From Aplectana chamaeleonis (lineage: Eukaryota; Nematoda; Chromadorea; Rhabditida; Cosmocercidae), in assembly GCA_029168955.1 (NCBI GenBank), contig JAPDOI010001055.1:62001-126000 (forward strand): a stretch of 64,000 nt of DNA, written 5' to 3'. The first letter of the stretch is position 1. Each line of letters starts with the position of its first letter. The notes beneath the pieces are model-generated. The model ran no database searches. It was not told where the DNA came from and worked only from the letters and a program-made list of their open reading frames with translations. Shown here in pieces: positions 10,750-36,836 of this stretch. The position numbers were made by a program, and so were the translations under genes.

Positions 10750-11098
10750 CAGGGTCAAGCGGAGCGTTGCGTAATTCTTCGAAATCGGAGCGACCCCCAC
10801 CAACAGATTTTTTTTCCAAACCGCCTTGCGACCGCCCCGAGGGGCGATTTCTGGGCAGTTTATATTTGATTACTAAAACTATCAAACGCCGAAAATTCGT
10901 GGAGTACTCGGGCTCATGCGTTTAAAGCCTGGGAAATGCTACCATCCTGTTCTTTGGTGACCAATAATATGAAGAATTTTAGGAATATCTCCACCAAATT
11001 TTTGAACCGAATTTTTGCGAAACTTCATTTTCGGGCCAAAATTATCGCAACCCCTCCCCTTCTTCCGCTGCAAAATTTCGCAGCTCCGCTTGACCCTG
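10750..11098. mobile_element. hAT-type MITE (349 bp) with 8-bp TSD
   Basis: Ends are CAGGGTCAAGCGGAGCG and CTCCGCTTGACCCTG. Flanking octamers are GCAAGGCG (10742-10749) and GCAAGCCG (11099-11106), one mismatch. It is the same family as 6456-7071 but without the nested TA MITE, and so serves as its empty-site reference. Confidence 0.85.
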
Positions 11099-11101
11099 GC
11101 A

Positions 11102-12066
11102 AGCCGTCAAATGCAAGCTGTTTGCGGATGATGTCAAGATTTACTGCGACACTTCCAGCGCTCAAAGAAAGGCGGCTATGCAGTCTGCCATTCATGAACT
11201 GATGAGATGGTCTGCTGCTTGGCAACTTCCCCTGTCAGCAAGTAAAACATTACATTTGAGACTGGGTAATTCTGCTATGTACGGTTCTTACGGTTCAGAC
11301 ACAGCAACAGTTGATAAAGTGAGAGATTTGGGATTTAATTATACTGACAATCTCGACTTTTCTCCTCACTATGAGCAAATAAGTAAGAAGGCCGTTGCTC
11401 GCACCTTTCAGATATTTAAGGCGCTTTCTACTGATGATCAAAACATTACTCAAAGCCTATAAAACCTACATACGACCTTTTTTGGAATGCAGTTGCACTG
11501 TTTTCAATCCAACTGAAAAGAAAGATGTGGTAAAGTTTGAAATAGTTCAAAGTAACGTCACTAGAAAACTTTTCATCGAGACCCGAGGTTTTCATACAAT
11601 AACATACGTTCATCTGAAGTCAGAAATTCTTCTCTCAGACTACCAACTCTCGATTCAAGGCGTAAAATGTTTGATGTTATTATGGTGTATAAGCTTCTCA
11701 ATGGAATATGTCATATTAAGGTCCCGCACTTCTTTACTATTGCCAAGTCTATCACTAGAGGAGGTCAATATAAGATTTCCTTCCGAAGGGCTAAAACGCG
11801 ATACAGAGCCACTTGTTTCTCGATCAGGGCAGGGTCAATGTTCATGGCATTATGCAGGACACTACCCGCAGCACCATCTTTAGAATCTTTTAAGCGCCAA
11901 ATAGCTCCAAAAATCCTTGAGCATTGAGCAATTTTGCTGGTAGTTCGTCTGCGTGGCTATCATGCTGTTTTCGTGTCACTGTTTGTGGTGATCATTTGAG
12001 GTATTCTTCTCTTATTATCTTTCCTACAATTGTCTTAAACAACGTAAATGAATAAATAAATAAATA
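11102..12066 (+). pseudogene. C-terminal half of an RT from a second LINE family, with (TAAA)n tail
   Basis: It opens at the catalytic motif FADDVKIYC. RT thumb-type sequence follows (LMRWSAAWQLPLSASKT, DLGFNY), then after a frame change KTYIRPFLEC and, in a third frame, IMVYKLLNGICHIKVPHFF and SFKRQIAPKIL. This is the usual ending of CR1/Jockey-type RTs and is clearly different from the PHD LINE. At least two frameshifts break it, and the 5' end including the fingers is missing. The 3' end carries TAAATAAATAAATAA at 12048-12066, where it abuts the older minus-strand LINE. Confidence 0.85.
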
Positions 12067-12348
12067 ACGTCTGGATGGTAAGTACGGACGCACCCACCTT
12101 TGACATACAAAAGCATAGGACGCTTTTTCCGCTCCAGGTGACATTCTTGCTGCAGGTGGCGCATGGGTACTTATGGGCGGATCCGGGATTTCTCTCCACG
12201 CCGACCCTTTGAAGGAGAATCCAGAGAGATGCGGCCGGCCAGCAACTCTTCCATGACAAAACTTTTCGTAGAGGGAATGATGCCGATTTGAAGGAAGGTG
12301 TTTGGTTCTTCACACTGCCACGGCACGAGCGGATGACATCTCGACAGC

Positions 12349-13269
12349 TTATAACCCCTCGTATGGTATCTACTAGAATGGCAGAGGAGGGATGAGCAAA
12401 CCGCTACGTTAACCTGGTCCCGGCATGCCTGAAGTCGCACCCATCAACTATCAAATAGAATGAATATGAACTAACATTTCTAGCGTTGCAGAAGTCTCCT
12501 GCCCACCAAAAAGGTGTCACACCAGTTCCTACAGAGGTTTCCCAATTGTGTTTCCGCAGGCCACTTTCGAACTGCTTTATAATAATCTCATTGTGTTTTG
12601 TGGTTTCGGGCATCACTTAAAGAGTAACATTGGGCTAAGTCGGTGGGTCCACATTATTTATTTGGGGTTTCCCCTGAAATCCCAAACAATGGACATCTCA
12701 AAACAAGACCAATCATCAAAGCTTGCTTTACGAGCTGTTCATGTTCCGTGACAGCGCTTAGTTACGATAATTTAAGAAGTTGAAAAAAAGAGATTGAGGC
12801 GGCAAAACGATTTAGAGAAGCTCACTTACTAAATACTACCAACAAAAAAAATTAAATGTCTGAAGGATAAGTGATGGATGTAGCATAAAAACCTAATAAA
12901 CCGGCTTAAATAAATCGTTGCCATGAATATGCTAGAGTCAAAAAAATAAAAACATTCCGTTTTTAGTATTTTTCTACTGTCGATGTCGGGCAATGGCAAG
13001 AGGCGCCACTGTCACGCACACGGTCGAGCGATCGATCTTCGCCCAGGGTCAACCAAACCCTCTATCCCTCCGCGGTCGGTAAATTGGTACCAGATTTGTC
13101 TGAAAGGATGAAAACACTGACTTGAACATCGATGGCACCCGCAAGTCATTCTATAGGCCCTAAACATATTTAAAAGCTTCTACGATTCTGAATGGAGATC
13201 GAACGTGTGGCGCATTCCCAGAGGATTGATATACGCCAAGAACTTTATCCTTTTTTTATCGATGTAACA
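12349..13269. other. No gene recognised
   Basis: AT-rich DNA with short open frames without recognisable motifs. A GC-richer patch lies near 13000-13080. Confidence 0.5.
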
Positions 13270-13605
13270 TAGAACTCCTGAGATAGAGAACTGGTCAGTG
13301 CCTGATTTTATACCGAAGTAAAACCTTACAGGTGAAGTTTTCCTCATCTTTTGGAACCTAACGATTTCCCCTACTTTTTCCTTATACCAAGGAATGGACC
13401 GCGATTACTCCGCAACATCTATTTCCTCAGCGAAAGCACGATTTAAACAGAGGGAAAATGATATTACAACATCCACCGCGGGCTATTTCCTGTAAGAATA
13501 AAAAAAAGGGAAATCGCTAGGTTTCAAAAGGGTAGATGAACCTCACCTGTAGAGTTCAGTCGGATATAAAGGCAGGGACGGACCAGCTCTACCGAAGTTT
13601 TTTGT
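13270..13605. mobile_element. Foldback MITE with a TA-flanked MITE nested inside (13329-13549)
   Basis: The outer arms pair ACTGGTCAGTGCCTG (near 13290) with the reverse of CAGGGACGGACCAGC (near 13580). The inner element begins CAGGTGAAGTTTTCC at 13329 and ends with TCACCTG at 13549, flanked by TA on both sides. Inner arms extend about 80 bases (GGAACCTAACGATTTCCC against GGGAAATCGCTAGGTTTC). Confidence 0.7.
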
Positions 13606-13784
13606 GACATCGATAGTAAGCAGAAATTCTAGAAAAGAATGGGAATGTTTCTATTTTTTTTTAATTTTGGCAAGTTCATAATAAGTCTGTACAAAATCCA
13701 CCTATCAATGAATAACGAGAACATCGAAAATGAATGAAAATTCGGACGAGAAATAGGTTATATACATATTCAAAAGCAGCGAAA

Positions 13785-15925
13785 AAACGAGTACAGTTAC
13801 GGAGCTTCGGGGGCGAAAAATATTTTGTCATTGGAGCGCGTTTCCGTACGCGTACCACTTGCACGATCAATATCGCGCCGCTTTATCGATTAGAAGATGG
13901 ACGACAGAAGCATTGCATTCTTCAGAAAATGCATGCTCATGTCAAAAGAAAGACCAATACAGAGGTGATAGGTCAACTAGACTGCAAAGGCGATTTGGCC
14001 AAATGTGAATTGTATTTGGAAATCCCGTTAGGAAAATCATTTCAACCAAGGAAACGTTTAATGCAACACTGTTAGACAAGTATTCATTTCTCACAAGGGA
14101 ACCACAATAAGTCATAGTGACCATTCCAAATGAAATGTACTTTTTAGAACCATTTTCGGACGAAAATTCCGAATATGCCCATCGCAGCTGCCTAGAACCA
14201 CTCTGAAAAAAAGTTATGAGCGTTTTTTAAAGCTTCGCGGCAAGGTAAGGGTACCACCCCCCTGGAATTTTTAGGGTGTTTTGAAAATTTTCCCCTGATT
14301 TTGCTAAAAACATGTATGTAGGGGTAATCTGGGGTGCTGAACACGAATCTGAGGTTTGCTTGCCCAAAGTTTTATGTTTACTGTAGGTTACCGTAGGTAA
14401 CATGCCATTTAGGAGGCAAAACCTACCTTAATATTCCGATAATCGACAAATGGACATCAAATTCGTATTCAGCACCGCAAATAACCCCCACATAGGAACT
14501 TTGAGACAAATCTGAGACTTTGATCAAACTACCGTATACCCACCGTAATCTACCGTAAGCTGCCGAAAACGTGTTCAGCACTCCAAATAACCCCCAGAGA
14601 AATAACTTGAGCATATTCTATAGAAGCACTCCGGAAATCGTCAAAAGTCGCGATTTGCCACCAAATTCCCCCCGATGGGAATCTGTGAACGAACACAACC
14701 GAAAATCCGTACAAGTCCAAAACGCTCTTAGTCTGCGCAAAGTTCGGAAAATGTTCCTTCAACCTAACTTCGCTTAGTGGGGTAGTTTTGGGCGCTGAAC
14801 ACGAATATGAGGTGCGTTCCCGGATTTTCGTAAAAATAATGCGCTTTTTGGAGGGTACAATAAGTACGAAAATCAGAGAAAAAATGCCTATAACTTTTTT
14901 CAATGCGGGTCTAGGCAGCTGCGATGGGCATATTCGGACTTTTCGTGCGAAAATGGTTCTAGAAAAGTACATTTCATTTGGAATGGTGAATATGGCTTAT
15001 TGTGGTTCCCTTGTCGGTTACAAAATTATCATAGGTACCGCATGTTGTGAGACATACGGGCTTGCACTGTCACACCCTTGGGTGGTATGGCAGTTTGGAG
15101 TAGGTTAAAATGGTGCTATTCTAGCTGGGGGGGGGGGCGCTATGGTGCGATACCACAGTGGCCCCCGCTGCGATAGCGCCGTTGAAATACGGATAGAAGG
15201 GGAGGGCGGGGGGCGAAGAGAATTTTCGCACCCACGTCAAAGATTTGCCAACGCGGAGTTTCAATCCCCTTAGGGGAATTTAGGAACAATTGGCTTACGT
15301 ATTAAACTTTATAAAGATTCGATATGTAGTGGAGAAATTTTGACGTGGATGTGAATTTTTTTGAACGCTCCTCTTCCCAGTGTGTTTATTTGAGCCAAGG
15401 GCATTTTTGCTCTTCAGAGTTCCGCGAAGGTATGTGGCCCAATCATTTCTCTGAAGCTTCTACTTAAGTCATTTTGTAGTATAATTATAACAGTTGTCAC
15501 GTTTCGTAGGATAACATGGGAGATCAAAAGCTTGTCACGTTTCGTAGGATAACATGGGAGATCAAAAGCTATGCGTTAACGAAATTGTCTTTTTGGTGTC
15601 GTCTGTATAGTTGCACTTGCGATGTGCTGGCTTCAGTATTAAATTCGCATTTGCACGAAGGTTTCCCCGATTTTCGGCCAGGGGTCGGAACCCCGTAGTG
15701 TGTGAAATTTAGAACGCATTCGAGAACTTACAATTAGTATAAAATTGAGGTATTTTCCCTAATATCAATTTAAAGATCCGCCAATTCCCTAAATACATTA
15801 ATTACACACGTGCAGATCGCGGCCGCTCTAGCAAAACCTGCGCCCATTTAAAGGGACGGGAGGAAAACGCGCTCCAACGCTAAAATATCTTTCGCCCCCG
15901 AAGCTCCGTAACTGTACTCCGAAAA
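13785..15925. repeat. Nested foldback elements upstream of rps-22
   Basis: The outer arms are about 70 bases (AGTACAGTTACGGAGCTTCG near 13790 and its reverse complement near 15900), including the GGAGCGCGTTT motif on both sides. Inside, a second foldback runs from AAGGGAACCACAATAAG at 14095 to CTTATTGTGGTTCCCTT ending at 15012, with arms of about 150 bases. Its centre holds several copies of the GCTGAACACGAAT motif (14336, 14797, and reversed near 14460 and 14570). A smaller hairpin is at about 15210-15385. No protein is encoded. Confidence 0.7.
15494..15569 (+). repeat. Perfect tandem duplication, 38 bp x 2
   Basis: The unit starting TTGTCACGTTTCGTAGGATA occurs twice back to back (15494-15531 and 15532-15569) with no mismatch, so the duplication is recent. 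Confidence 0.95.
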
Positions 15926-16193
15926 AACGTGATCAACCAGAGAAAAGATTCCGCGCTCCAATCTGCATGCACGCGGTCGCGACCGCGTTACCTGAGTATC
16001 TGTTTCGCGCATTATCGTCATACGCAGCGATTTCTTGAATTTTATTTTATTTTCCCTGCGGTATTTTGTTCTTTACGTTTTTCTTCGGTGTTTCGGTTTC
16101 CTCCACCTTTTACTATGAAATACTGCGTCTTTGCTTGCTGTCATTTCTAAATGTTTTCGTGTATTACGTTTCTTGGGAGAAAAATCATCGAGT

Positions 16194-16219
16194 GGTTTTT
16201 AGCTGAAAACTTCGGGAAA
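16194..16219 (+). promoter_or_regulatory. Probable trans-splice acceptor and short 5' UTR of rps-22
   Basis: GTGGTTTTTAG ends at 16202, 17 bases before the start ATG at 16220. In nematodes a T-rich AG this close to the ATG is the usual spliced-leader acceptor, and ribosomal protein mRNAs are commonly trans-spliced. No upstream exon is needed, since the frame starts at 16220. Confidence 0.65.
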
Positions 16220-30580
<14,361 letters not shown>

Positions 30581-30703
30581 GGGTTGAGCAGAGTGCCAGA
30601 AGGGCGCGGCCTGAAGATGGAGAGCCGTACTGATAGATCGCGGCGATCTATCAATACGGCTCTCCACCATCATGCCGCGCCCTTTCGGCACTCTGCTCAG
30701 CCC
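30581..30703. repeat. Near-perfect 123-bp hairpin
   Basis: GGGTTGAGCAGAGTGCC through GATAGATCGC is mirrored almost exactly by GGCGATCTATC through GGCACTCTGCTCAGCCC, with essentially no loop. It is likely a foldback MITE. Confidence 0.85.
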
Positions 30704-31458
30704 ATTACTCTGCAGCCGGAAGATGAACGGCGATCTCTCAGCAAGAGGTCGAGTTGAAGGTTTACTGTTAGCAAATTTATGGTAGGCTGTTCAAAGCTAT
30801 TGTACAGCAAAGAGTGCGAATAGCGAGGCTCGCTAGAACGCTGTTCATTTTTTAAGCGTTCAAATTGCTTCCAAAATTGAGCCCATTGGAGATTGAAACT
30901 TTTTGAATGGCTTTCGGATCCTGAAGCTCTCCAGATGTACATAACGCAGCCTCAAGGCATTTAGTCTCCAATCGAGCTAGTCCCATTATGGTGGAATTGT
31001 CGCTCTAACAGGTGAAAATAGGGGGCAACTTCACTCTCTTCACATTTTTTTTGTTACTCAGAACCTTCCAGACTAGATATTTCCGCCTTATAAGTATGTA
31101 ATTTCCGATACATGGTACGGCACGAGGTGTGGACATTTACTCAGACCCCCCACTCCCTCCAGAAGCGTTAATAGGTCAATTTCTTGGCGATTCTCTCGGA
31201 CCTCCTCCCAGGAGCGATATTTGTCGGTTTTTGTTGTAAAGTGAGAGAAAAGGAACATCTTATTCTAAAATATGTATAATTCAAAGAAGAAAAACCATTA
31301 AAAAAGACATTAACGGTGAATTAGATGACGTACGAGGCTTTTCTTGACGGAAAAAATGAAGTTGCCTGCGTTGGTAAATAACTTAGCTATATTAAAGGTT
31401 CTTATTATAGTGAAGGCTCTCCTAATGTTGAATATGAGACACATAATAGGTTTGGGGG
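30704..31458. other. Intergenic, no gene recognised
   Basis: AT-rich DNA without visible elements. Confidence 0.5.
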
Positions 31459-31748
31459 AAGCGGTCATTGCTCACCCGTGCGTTCTGCGTCGCGGTCGGT
31501 GAGCGTCGCGCGCGGCGGGAAGGGCGGCGACGCGGCATCCCAGCATTCAAGTGAAATCAAGTAAACTAACATGTTTTGAAGCATTATTTGAATCGCTGTG
31601 TTCGTTTTATGCCAGTAACGGTAACCGTTTTGCCGTATATGGTACAGATGACTCATTACCACGATGGCGGCTTTTCCGCGTTCGCCGCGCGCGCGACACT
31701 CACCGGACCGTGACGCGTACGCACGCAGGTGAGCAATGTCATGGAGCC
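31459..31748. mobile_element. Intact MITE with CATTGCTCACC ends (reference copy)
   Basis: About 290 bp with inverted ends (GGAAGCGGTCATTGCTCACC and GGTGAGCAATGTCATGG). It is uninterrupted at the site that carries element A in the copy at 17108-18041. Confidence 0.85.
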
Positions 31749-31931
31749 TAGGTTTGGACGTGTATCCGGAAAGTGAATAATTTCGGGTAGGAAGCCAAGG
31801 TATGTGGTGGAAGAAAAGATTGAAGAAGATGAAGTGATTGGCAAAGGCTAAGAATACGAGATGTATTGAAGGGATAAATGTGTCTTCAAATTAATATGAG
31901 TTCGTAAATTAATTTCGCAAGTTCAAGAAGT

Positions 31932-33578
31932 ACAGGTCACTTCAGGTGCATGGACTGCTAGTTGGAAAGAGCGTCATCTAATCTGGTTATGTTGCGAATT
32001 TCATTCTCCGGAACCCACTCATACACGAAATACACGACACGGGTTCGATCCCGCAAGGTGCTTAACTTTTGCAAGACGTTAGACCTCACAATTTTTTTTG
32101 CAAAGCAAGGGGTCACGAAGGTAGGATAGTCGAGTCGACAGTGGTATATTCACTCTATATAAAAATTTTCACTTTCTAAGATAAACGCTGAAAGGCACTA
32201 CACTGTTTGGCCCACACATGCTGCAGGTGTGTTCCCGCTAGAAGTCTACATTTTTGCAAGGTGAGAGTCAGGAGAATACGATATTCGAGTTGAGCTTGGT
32301 TGATTTGCCCCTTATACAAACTTTAACGACATCAGAGGAACGCCGAAGACCGCTACACTGAGTGGGCTCACACTTTTCTCAAGTGTGGTCCCTCTCAAGT
32401 CGGCAATTTAAAAACGAGGTGTCACGAGAGTGAGATATTTGAGTCCAGTGTGGTCAATTTGTACAATCTTTTACCGTGTCAGTATAACGCCGAAGACCGT
32501 TACATAGACAGCGGAACAAGGTGAAAAAAAGTCCAAATCCACAAACCTGAAGTAGGGTTTTAAAACAGCTGTAACCTAAGTTCCTAATGAGCTACCCGGG
32601 GTTTGAGCAAAACTAAGAAAATAGGTTCGTAACCCTACAGAATGAAACCTTACCCGCTCTCAGAGGACGCCTTACAAAAAAGTACTAGGTGTGGACATTT
32701 GATGTTTTGAGCATAAAAGTCCACACCTAGCCAGCGGATTTAGGTGTGGACATTTGTGCTCAAAAAATCAAAAGTCCACACCTAGTAAATTTTTCTGGAA
32801 GGCAGTGGACTTTGACGTTTTTTTTTTACCTACCACGCTGGACTCAAATATTCTACTCTCGTGACACCTAAATTTCAAAAGTGCACCTTTTCGGGGGAAC
32901 CACACCTGAGAAAGGTGTGAGCCCTTATATTGTAGCGGTGTTCAGCATCCATGTTGGACGGTGAAAATGAGTATACCTGATAAATCGACTACGCTGGACT
33001 CAAATATTCTACTCTCGAGGCTCCTCGTTTTCAAAAATGCCCCTTTTCGGCGAAACCACTTGTGAGAAAAGTGTGAGCCCATGCAGTGTAGCGGTCTTCG
33101 GCGTTCCTCTGATGTCGTTAAAGTTTGCACATGGGGTAAATCAACCAAGCTCGATTCGAATATCGTAATCTCCTAACGCATACCTTGCAAAAATGTAGAC
33201 TTCCAGTGGGATCGTACCTGCGGCAGTTGTGAGGCACACAGTGTAGTGCCTTTCAGCGTCCATCTTAGACGGTGAAAGTTTGTATATATGGTGAATCTAC
33301 CACTCTCAACTCGACTATAATACTTTAGTGACCCCTTACTTTGCGAAAACAAGTGAGGTCTAACGTTCTGCAAAAATTAAGCACTTTGCGGGATCGAATC
33401 CGTGTCATGTATCTCGTGTATGAGTGGGTTTCAGAGATTGAAAGTCGCAACCAGAATGGATAACGCTCTTTCCAACTAGCAAGTGTTTGTGCCATGCCTG
33501 GTCTGGCTAAAGTTTGAGCTCCAATTTTTGTATCTAACCATTTATTAGTGTGTTTTCCATACATTTAAAGTGACCTGT
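31932..33578. repeat. 1.65-kb foldback element with tRNA-like sequence in its arms
   Basis: The arms start ACAGGTCACTT and end AAGTGACCTGT, and pair over about 500 bases each (for example AACGCCGAAGACCGCTACAC against its mirror near 33090). Each arm contains TAGTTGGAAAGAGCGT, like a tRNA D-arm region, and about 75 bases on GGGTTCGATCCC, a perfect pol III B box with its stem. The centre (32680-32810) has smaller inverted repeats of AGGTGTGGACATTT. No protein is encoded. Confidence 0.7.
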
Positions 33579-33889
33579 TCTTTTCTGAAAACACATTTAT
33601 TTCTTTAACACATCTCATCGTCTTCGCATTTGCCAATCACTTCATCACGACCACTCTTCTCTTCCGCCCCATTCCGTAGCTTCCAATCAAAACTTATTTA
33701 CAATTCTATACACAGTTATAGTTCGGGTAACCAGAAAAGGGATAGCTGCGGACACCTCAGCAGACTGCGCTGCGTCGTGTGCGCCCACGAGAAATGTGGT
33801 GATCGACAGGCGCGCGGCCTACTGAGTGGTCCGCAGCTATCCCTTTTACGAATACACCCACCATATCCTGGATACACGCCCAGATCCTA

Positions 33890-34117
33890 CAGGCCATAAA
33901 ACGGCCAATGTCTCACCGTCGCCTGCGTATCACGCGCTGCGCGACCGCACGTGCGTCGGAAGCAGACGGGTTTTGGCCGCCGCGCGACGAGTTTTGGCTG
34001 CCGCGCGACGTTTCGGCCGCCGCGCGGCGGCCAAAACTCGTCTGCTTCCGACGCACGTGCGGTCGCGCAGCGCGTGATACGCAGTCGACGGTGAGACATT
34101 GGCCGTTTTATGGCCTT
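33890..34117. mobile_element. TA-flanked foldback MITE (228 bp)
   Basis: CAGGCCATAAAACGGCCAAT at 33890 is mirrored at the right end, with TA on both sides (33888-33889, 34118-34119). The arms are nearly perfect for about 75 bases (GCGCTGCGCGACCGCACGTG). A longer, less symmetric family member is at 37156-37441. Confidence 0.85.
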
Positions 34118-34429
34118 TACGAGCCTTATATTCAACGGTAGGAGAACCTTTACAATAATTTTTACCTTCACGAACACCTAATTACAACAAGGTTTCCTGT
34201 TGAATGGACGGCATTATCGAATTCTTCGCAAAAAAATTCAAACAGTGTACTTTCCCCGGTCAGAATGTTCACCTGGTCTCCCGGTGGAGCTCAGACCCCC
34301 CTCCCTCCACCTTTGTGCAGCTCAGACCCCCCGGTGTGGATATCCACACCCTGCGCCAAACCCTGGTCCGATAGCATCATGCTACATACCATGAAGACGC
34401 AAATACCTAGAACTTGAAGCAGGGTTAAG

Positions 34430-34772
34430 CAGGCCGTTGTGGCGATTTTTGTCGCGGCTACGCCCCCCATTTTCCTTTTTTTTTCCAAAATTTACCAAAA
34501 GTGTTTAAAGCTTTAATTAGTGTCTAAATGTCAATTTTGTCAAAAAAATGTGTTCAGTTTTCTAAACAGCTTCTCTGTATATAATCTGCTTTTATATTGT
34601 TGAAAATGCATACACCTCGCACGCGACTTCCTACCTCATTTTACCTTACCATTTGGTTTGAAAAAAATCCTATTTTTTTCCACCACCCTCCCCAAATTTT
34701 CATTTTTTCATCGAAATTTCGAAAAATGTTACGACCCCCCGTTGTGACTAGTCACAATGCTGCTCAACCCTG
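34430..34772. mobile_element. hAT-type MITE (343 bp), CAGGGTTAAGCAG ends
   Basis: CAGGGTTAAGCAG is mirrored by CTGCTCAACCCTG. The internal sequence (a pyrimidine-rich run, then GTTACGACCCCCCGTTG) resembles the element at 53657-53929. I do not see matching 8-bp flanks here. Confidence 0.7.
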
Positions 34773-34940
34773 CATGCGCTTTAAGACTAAAAGCGCATGT
34801 ATCCTTTCTCAAAGACGCATGTAACAAACACTCAACACGCAGGCGCCTTACTTCATGTTTGCGTGCACAATCCGTAGCTGTAGGAAGATTATTCGATACT
34901 TCGAGCCCGCATATACCTGCTACAAAAAACATTGTTACTA

Positions 34941-35038
34941 CTGTCGTTGCTAGAGCCAAATTCCGGTCCGAAATTGCGGAGTATCATCATGTTCCGTAAT
35001 GAATCAACAGGACCGGAATTCGGCTCCGAGAACGACAG
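34941..35038. mobile_element. 98-bp TA-flanked hairpin MITE
   Basis: CTGTCGTTGCTAGAGCCAAA is mirrored by the right end (GGCTCCGAGAACGACAG), with TA on both sides. The core GAATTCCGGTCC is shared with 6557-6835 and 56059-56624. Confidence 0.85.
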
Positions 35039-35044
35039 TATAAG

Positions 35045-35800
35045 TCCACAGTAGTGTCTTAAACAAACGGTCCGCCCACGCTGTCGGCGGGCGTGTCGTT
35101 CAGACGTCGCGAAGGCCTTTTTTTTGGACCTGTGCATCGATTAGCGGGAATATTAGTCGAGTAGTGGATAATATCCCATTCAGTTGCAATTCAGTCCTGG
35201 AAAGGCTCGACCGAAAAATACCTTCGGGACGGCCGCTGGACACGCACGCCGACCGCGTGGGCGGACAGTCTCAATCGGGCAGACTTTACAATTCATTCGA
35301 TTACCAGAATCACTTCGGATGAAATTCTCGGATACTGCCGATTTCTCTAAACCGACTCATCGGATAAAACGGATACTGGCTTAGGAAAGATTTCCGGATA
35401 AGGAATCCTCTCGATAACCAAACTTCTCCGCTAGATCGGATTTCGGACATCCAATCGGATAACTGGATCCCACCGGATAAATTAGATGAAAAACCGGACA
35501 AAAACTTTTGTAATGTAGCGAGATTAGTTCATATTATCCCATGCATTTTATCGAATTTCACTGCACCGCTACATTCAATATCTTTGTATCACTTGGTATG
35601 AATGAGAAGAAATCAACAGGCACGACGAATGCTGCGGCTGCGTCGGAACTCGTCCGCGCTGTGATTTCCACGCCCGGCAAACCTTGCACCAACAGGGTGT
35701 CTCCTTAGCCTTTCAAAACCAGCAGAGGTAAAGACAGTGTTTACAATAGAATTCGTCTTCTTTTTTCCGTCACAGATATAAATGCCGTTGTTTCATTGCA
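35045..35800. other. Intergenic, no gene recognised
   Basis: Many short CGGAT-type motifs occur at 35300-35500 (GGATAAAACGGATAC, CGGATAAGGAATCC), giving a loose repetitive texture but no clear period. No gene. Confidence 0.4.
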
Positions 35801-35801
35801 A

Positions 35802-35965
35802 CATTAGCGCCGAAAAATCAAACAGAAACGAGCCCAGATGGGCTCCTAAAAGGCCATAATTCCGCTCGCGCAAGGCCTTACGTGAGCGAAGGGGTCTTTC
35901 TCGAGCGAAATTATGGCCACATAGGGCTCCTCTGGGCCCGTTCCTGAACGTTTTTAGCGCTAATG
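35802..35965. mobile_element. Foldback MITE (164 bp)
   Basis: CATTAGCGC at 35802 is mirrored by GCGCTAATG ending at 35965. The arms continue with AACGAGCCCAGATGGGCTCC against AGGGCTCCTCTGGGCCCGTT and GGCCATAATT against AATTATGGCC. Confidence 0.8.
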
Positions 35966-35969
35966 CTGC

Positions 35970-36486
35970 AGTGAGCTACCGACCTTTCGATTTTAGACGA
36001 AATTAAGGACATGATATTCACCGTGGACACTGCCTTTATGTGGCCCGGGAAGAGTATATACCACACAAAGTGAGGTTTCTTATTTGAGTTCAAACCAAAT
36101 TTCGGAGAGCGAAAATTACGGATCGTACGAGTTTCTATGTAATGTGTGGATTTTGAGTTTTAGGTTCGACGCCGACGAAGCGTCAATGCACTCGCGGACG
36201 CGTAGGAGGCTTCGTCTATACCTCTGCGGTTTTCTCATTTTTATGCGAACACCGCGAATACATAAGAAGCCCATGATGTGTGAGGGTCATGTCTAGGATC
36301 GAAGTCCCGATTTCAGTAAGCACAAGGTAGCGGTCGTACGCCTGTACGCCACCGCCTCGATTTGACGCTGCCCGTTTGCAATTGAGCGGCGCGCCCCACT
36401 TTCTCACTTATCGCTACGCCGCTCGCCGGTGGAAGTGCAAACCACGCCCAAGGCCCCTGTCATTGTTGCCCGATCGGCTATGGCCA
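35970..36486. other. Intergenic, no gene recognised
   Basis: No domain, element or RNA is visible. Confidence 0.4.
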
Positions 36487-36499
36487 GCCAGAAAAAAGA

Positions 36500-36836
36500 C
36501 CGACAAACATACACACACATAAACACATCTACACACATGCATACACATACGTAATGTTTCCGTATTCGATCTAGTCTGACGCGTGCACCAGGAGGTTGGC
36601 CGTGCAGGTTAACGGCCTCACTGGAGGATGGGGTTTCGATTCACGCGGAGTGATCTACCGTCGCAGCCCCGTCCATTCATCAGACTAAAGTTATTGCGCG
36701 AACTCTAACTACATATACAAACATACATGCTTACACATACACATATGAACACAAACACACATACACACTTGCATGCACACATAAACGCACGTACACATAT
36801 ACAGAGAGAGAGAGAGATAGAGAGAGAGAGAGATAG
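36500..36836. repeat. CA-rich and GA-rich microsatellite tracts
   Basis: Degenerate ACACATAC-type tracts at about 36500-36555 and 36710-36795, then (GA)n at 36798-36834. Between them lies a 130-base non-repetitive block with weak tRNA-like boxes. Confidence 0.85.

Larger units (their letters stand above)
4696..12348 (-). mobile_element. Old minus-strand copy of the PHD-type LINE, broken by later insertions
   Basis: Its 3' (CTT)n tail and C-terminal block lie at 4696-4900. The RT follows backwards to about 5690 (reversed frames contain TTDPYEH and SIPPWQKRW). More RT lies at 6240-6455 (TANVVPLPKPGK), 7072-7193 and 10658-10740 (VEKIIKDMRN). The N-terminal PHD region is at 12062-12300 (YPCATC, GVERNPG), and the 5' end is near 12348 (TCTCGACAGC). 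The pieces are separated by an inverted duplication with a hAT MITE, a complete LINE in the opposite orientation (7194-10646), and a second LINE family plus hAT MITE (10750-12058). Much of the endonuclease region is deleted. The copy is highly degenerate, so it is older than everything inside it. Confidence 0.75.
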
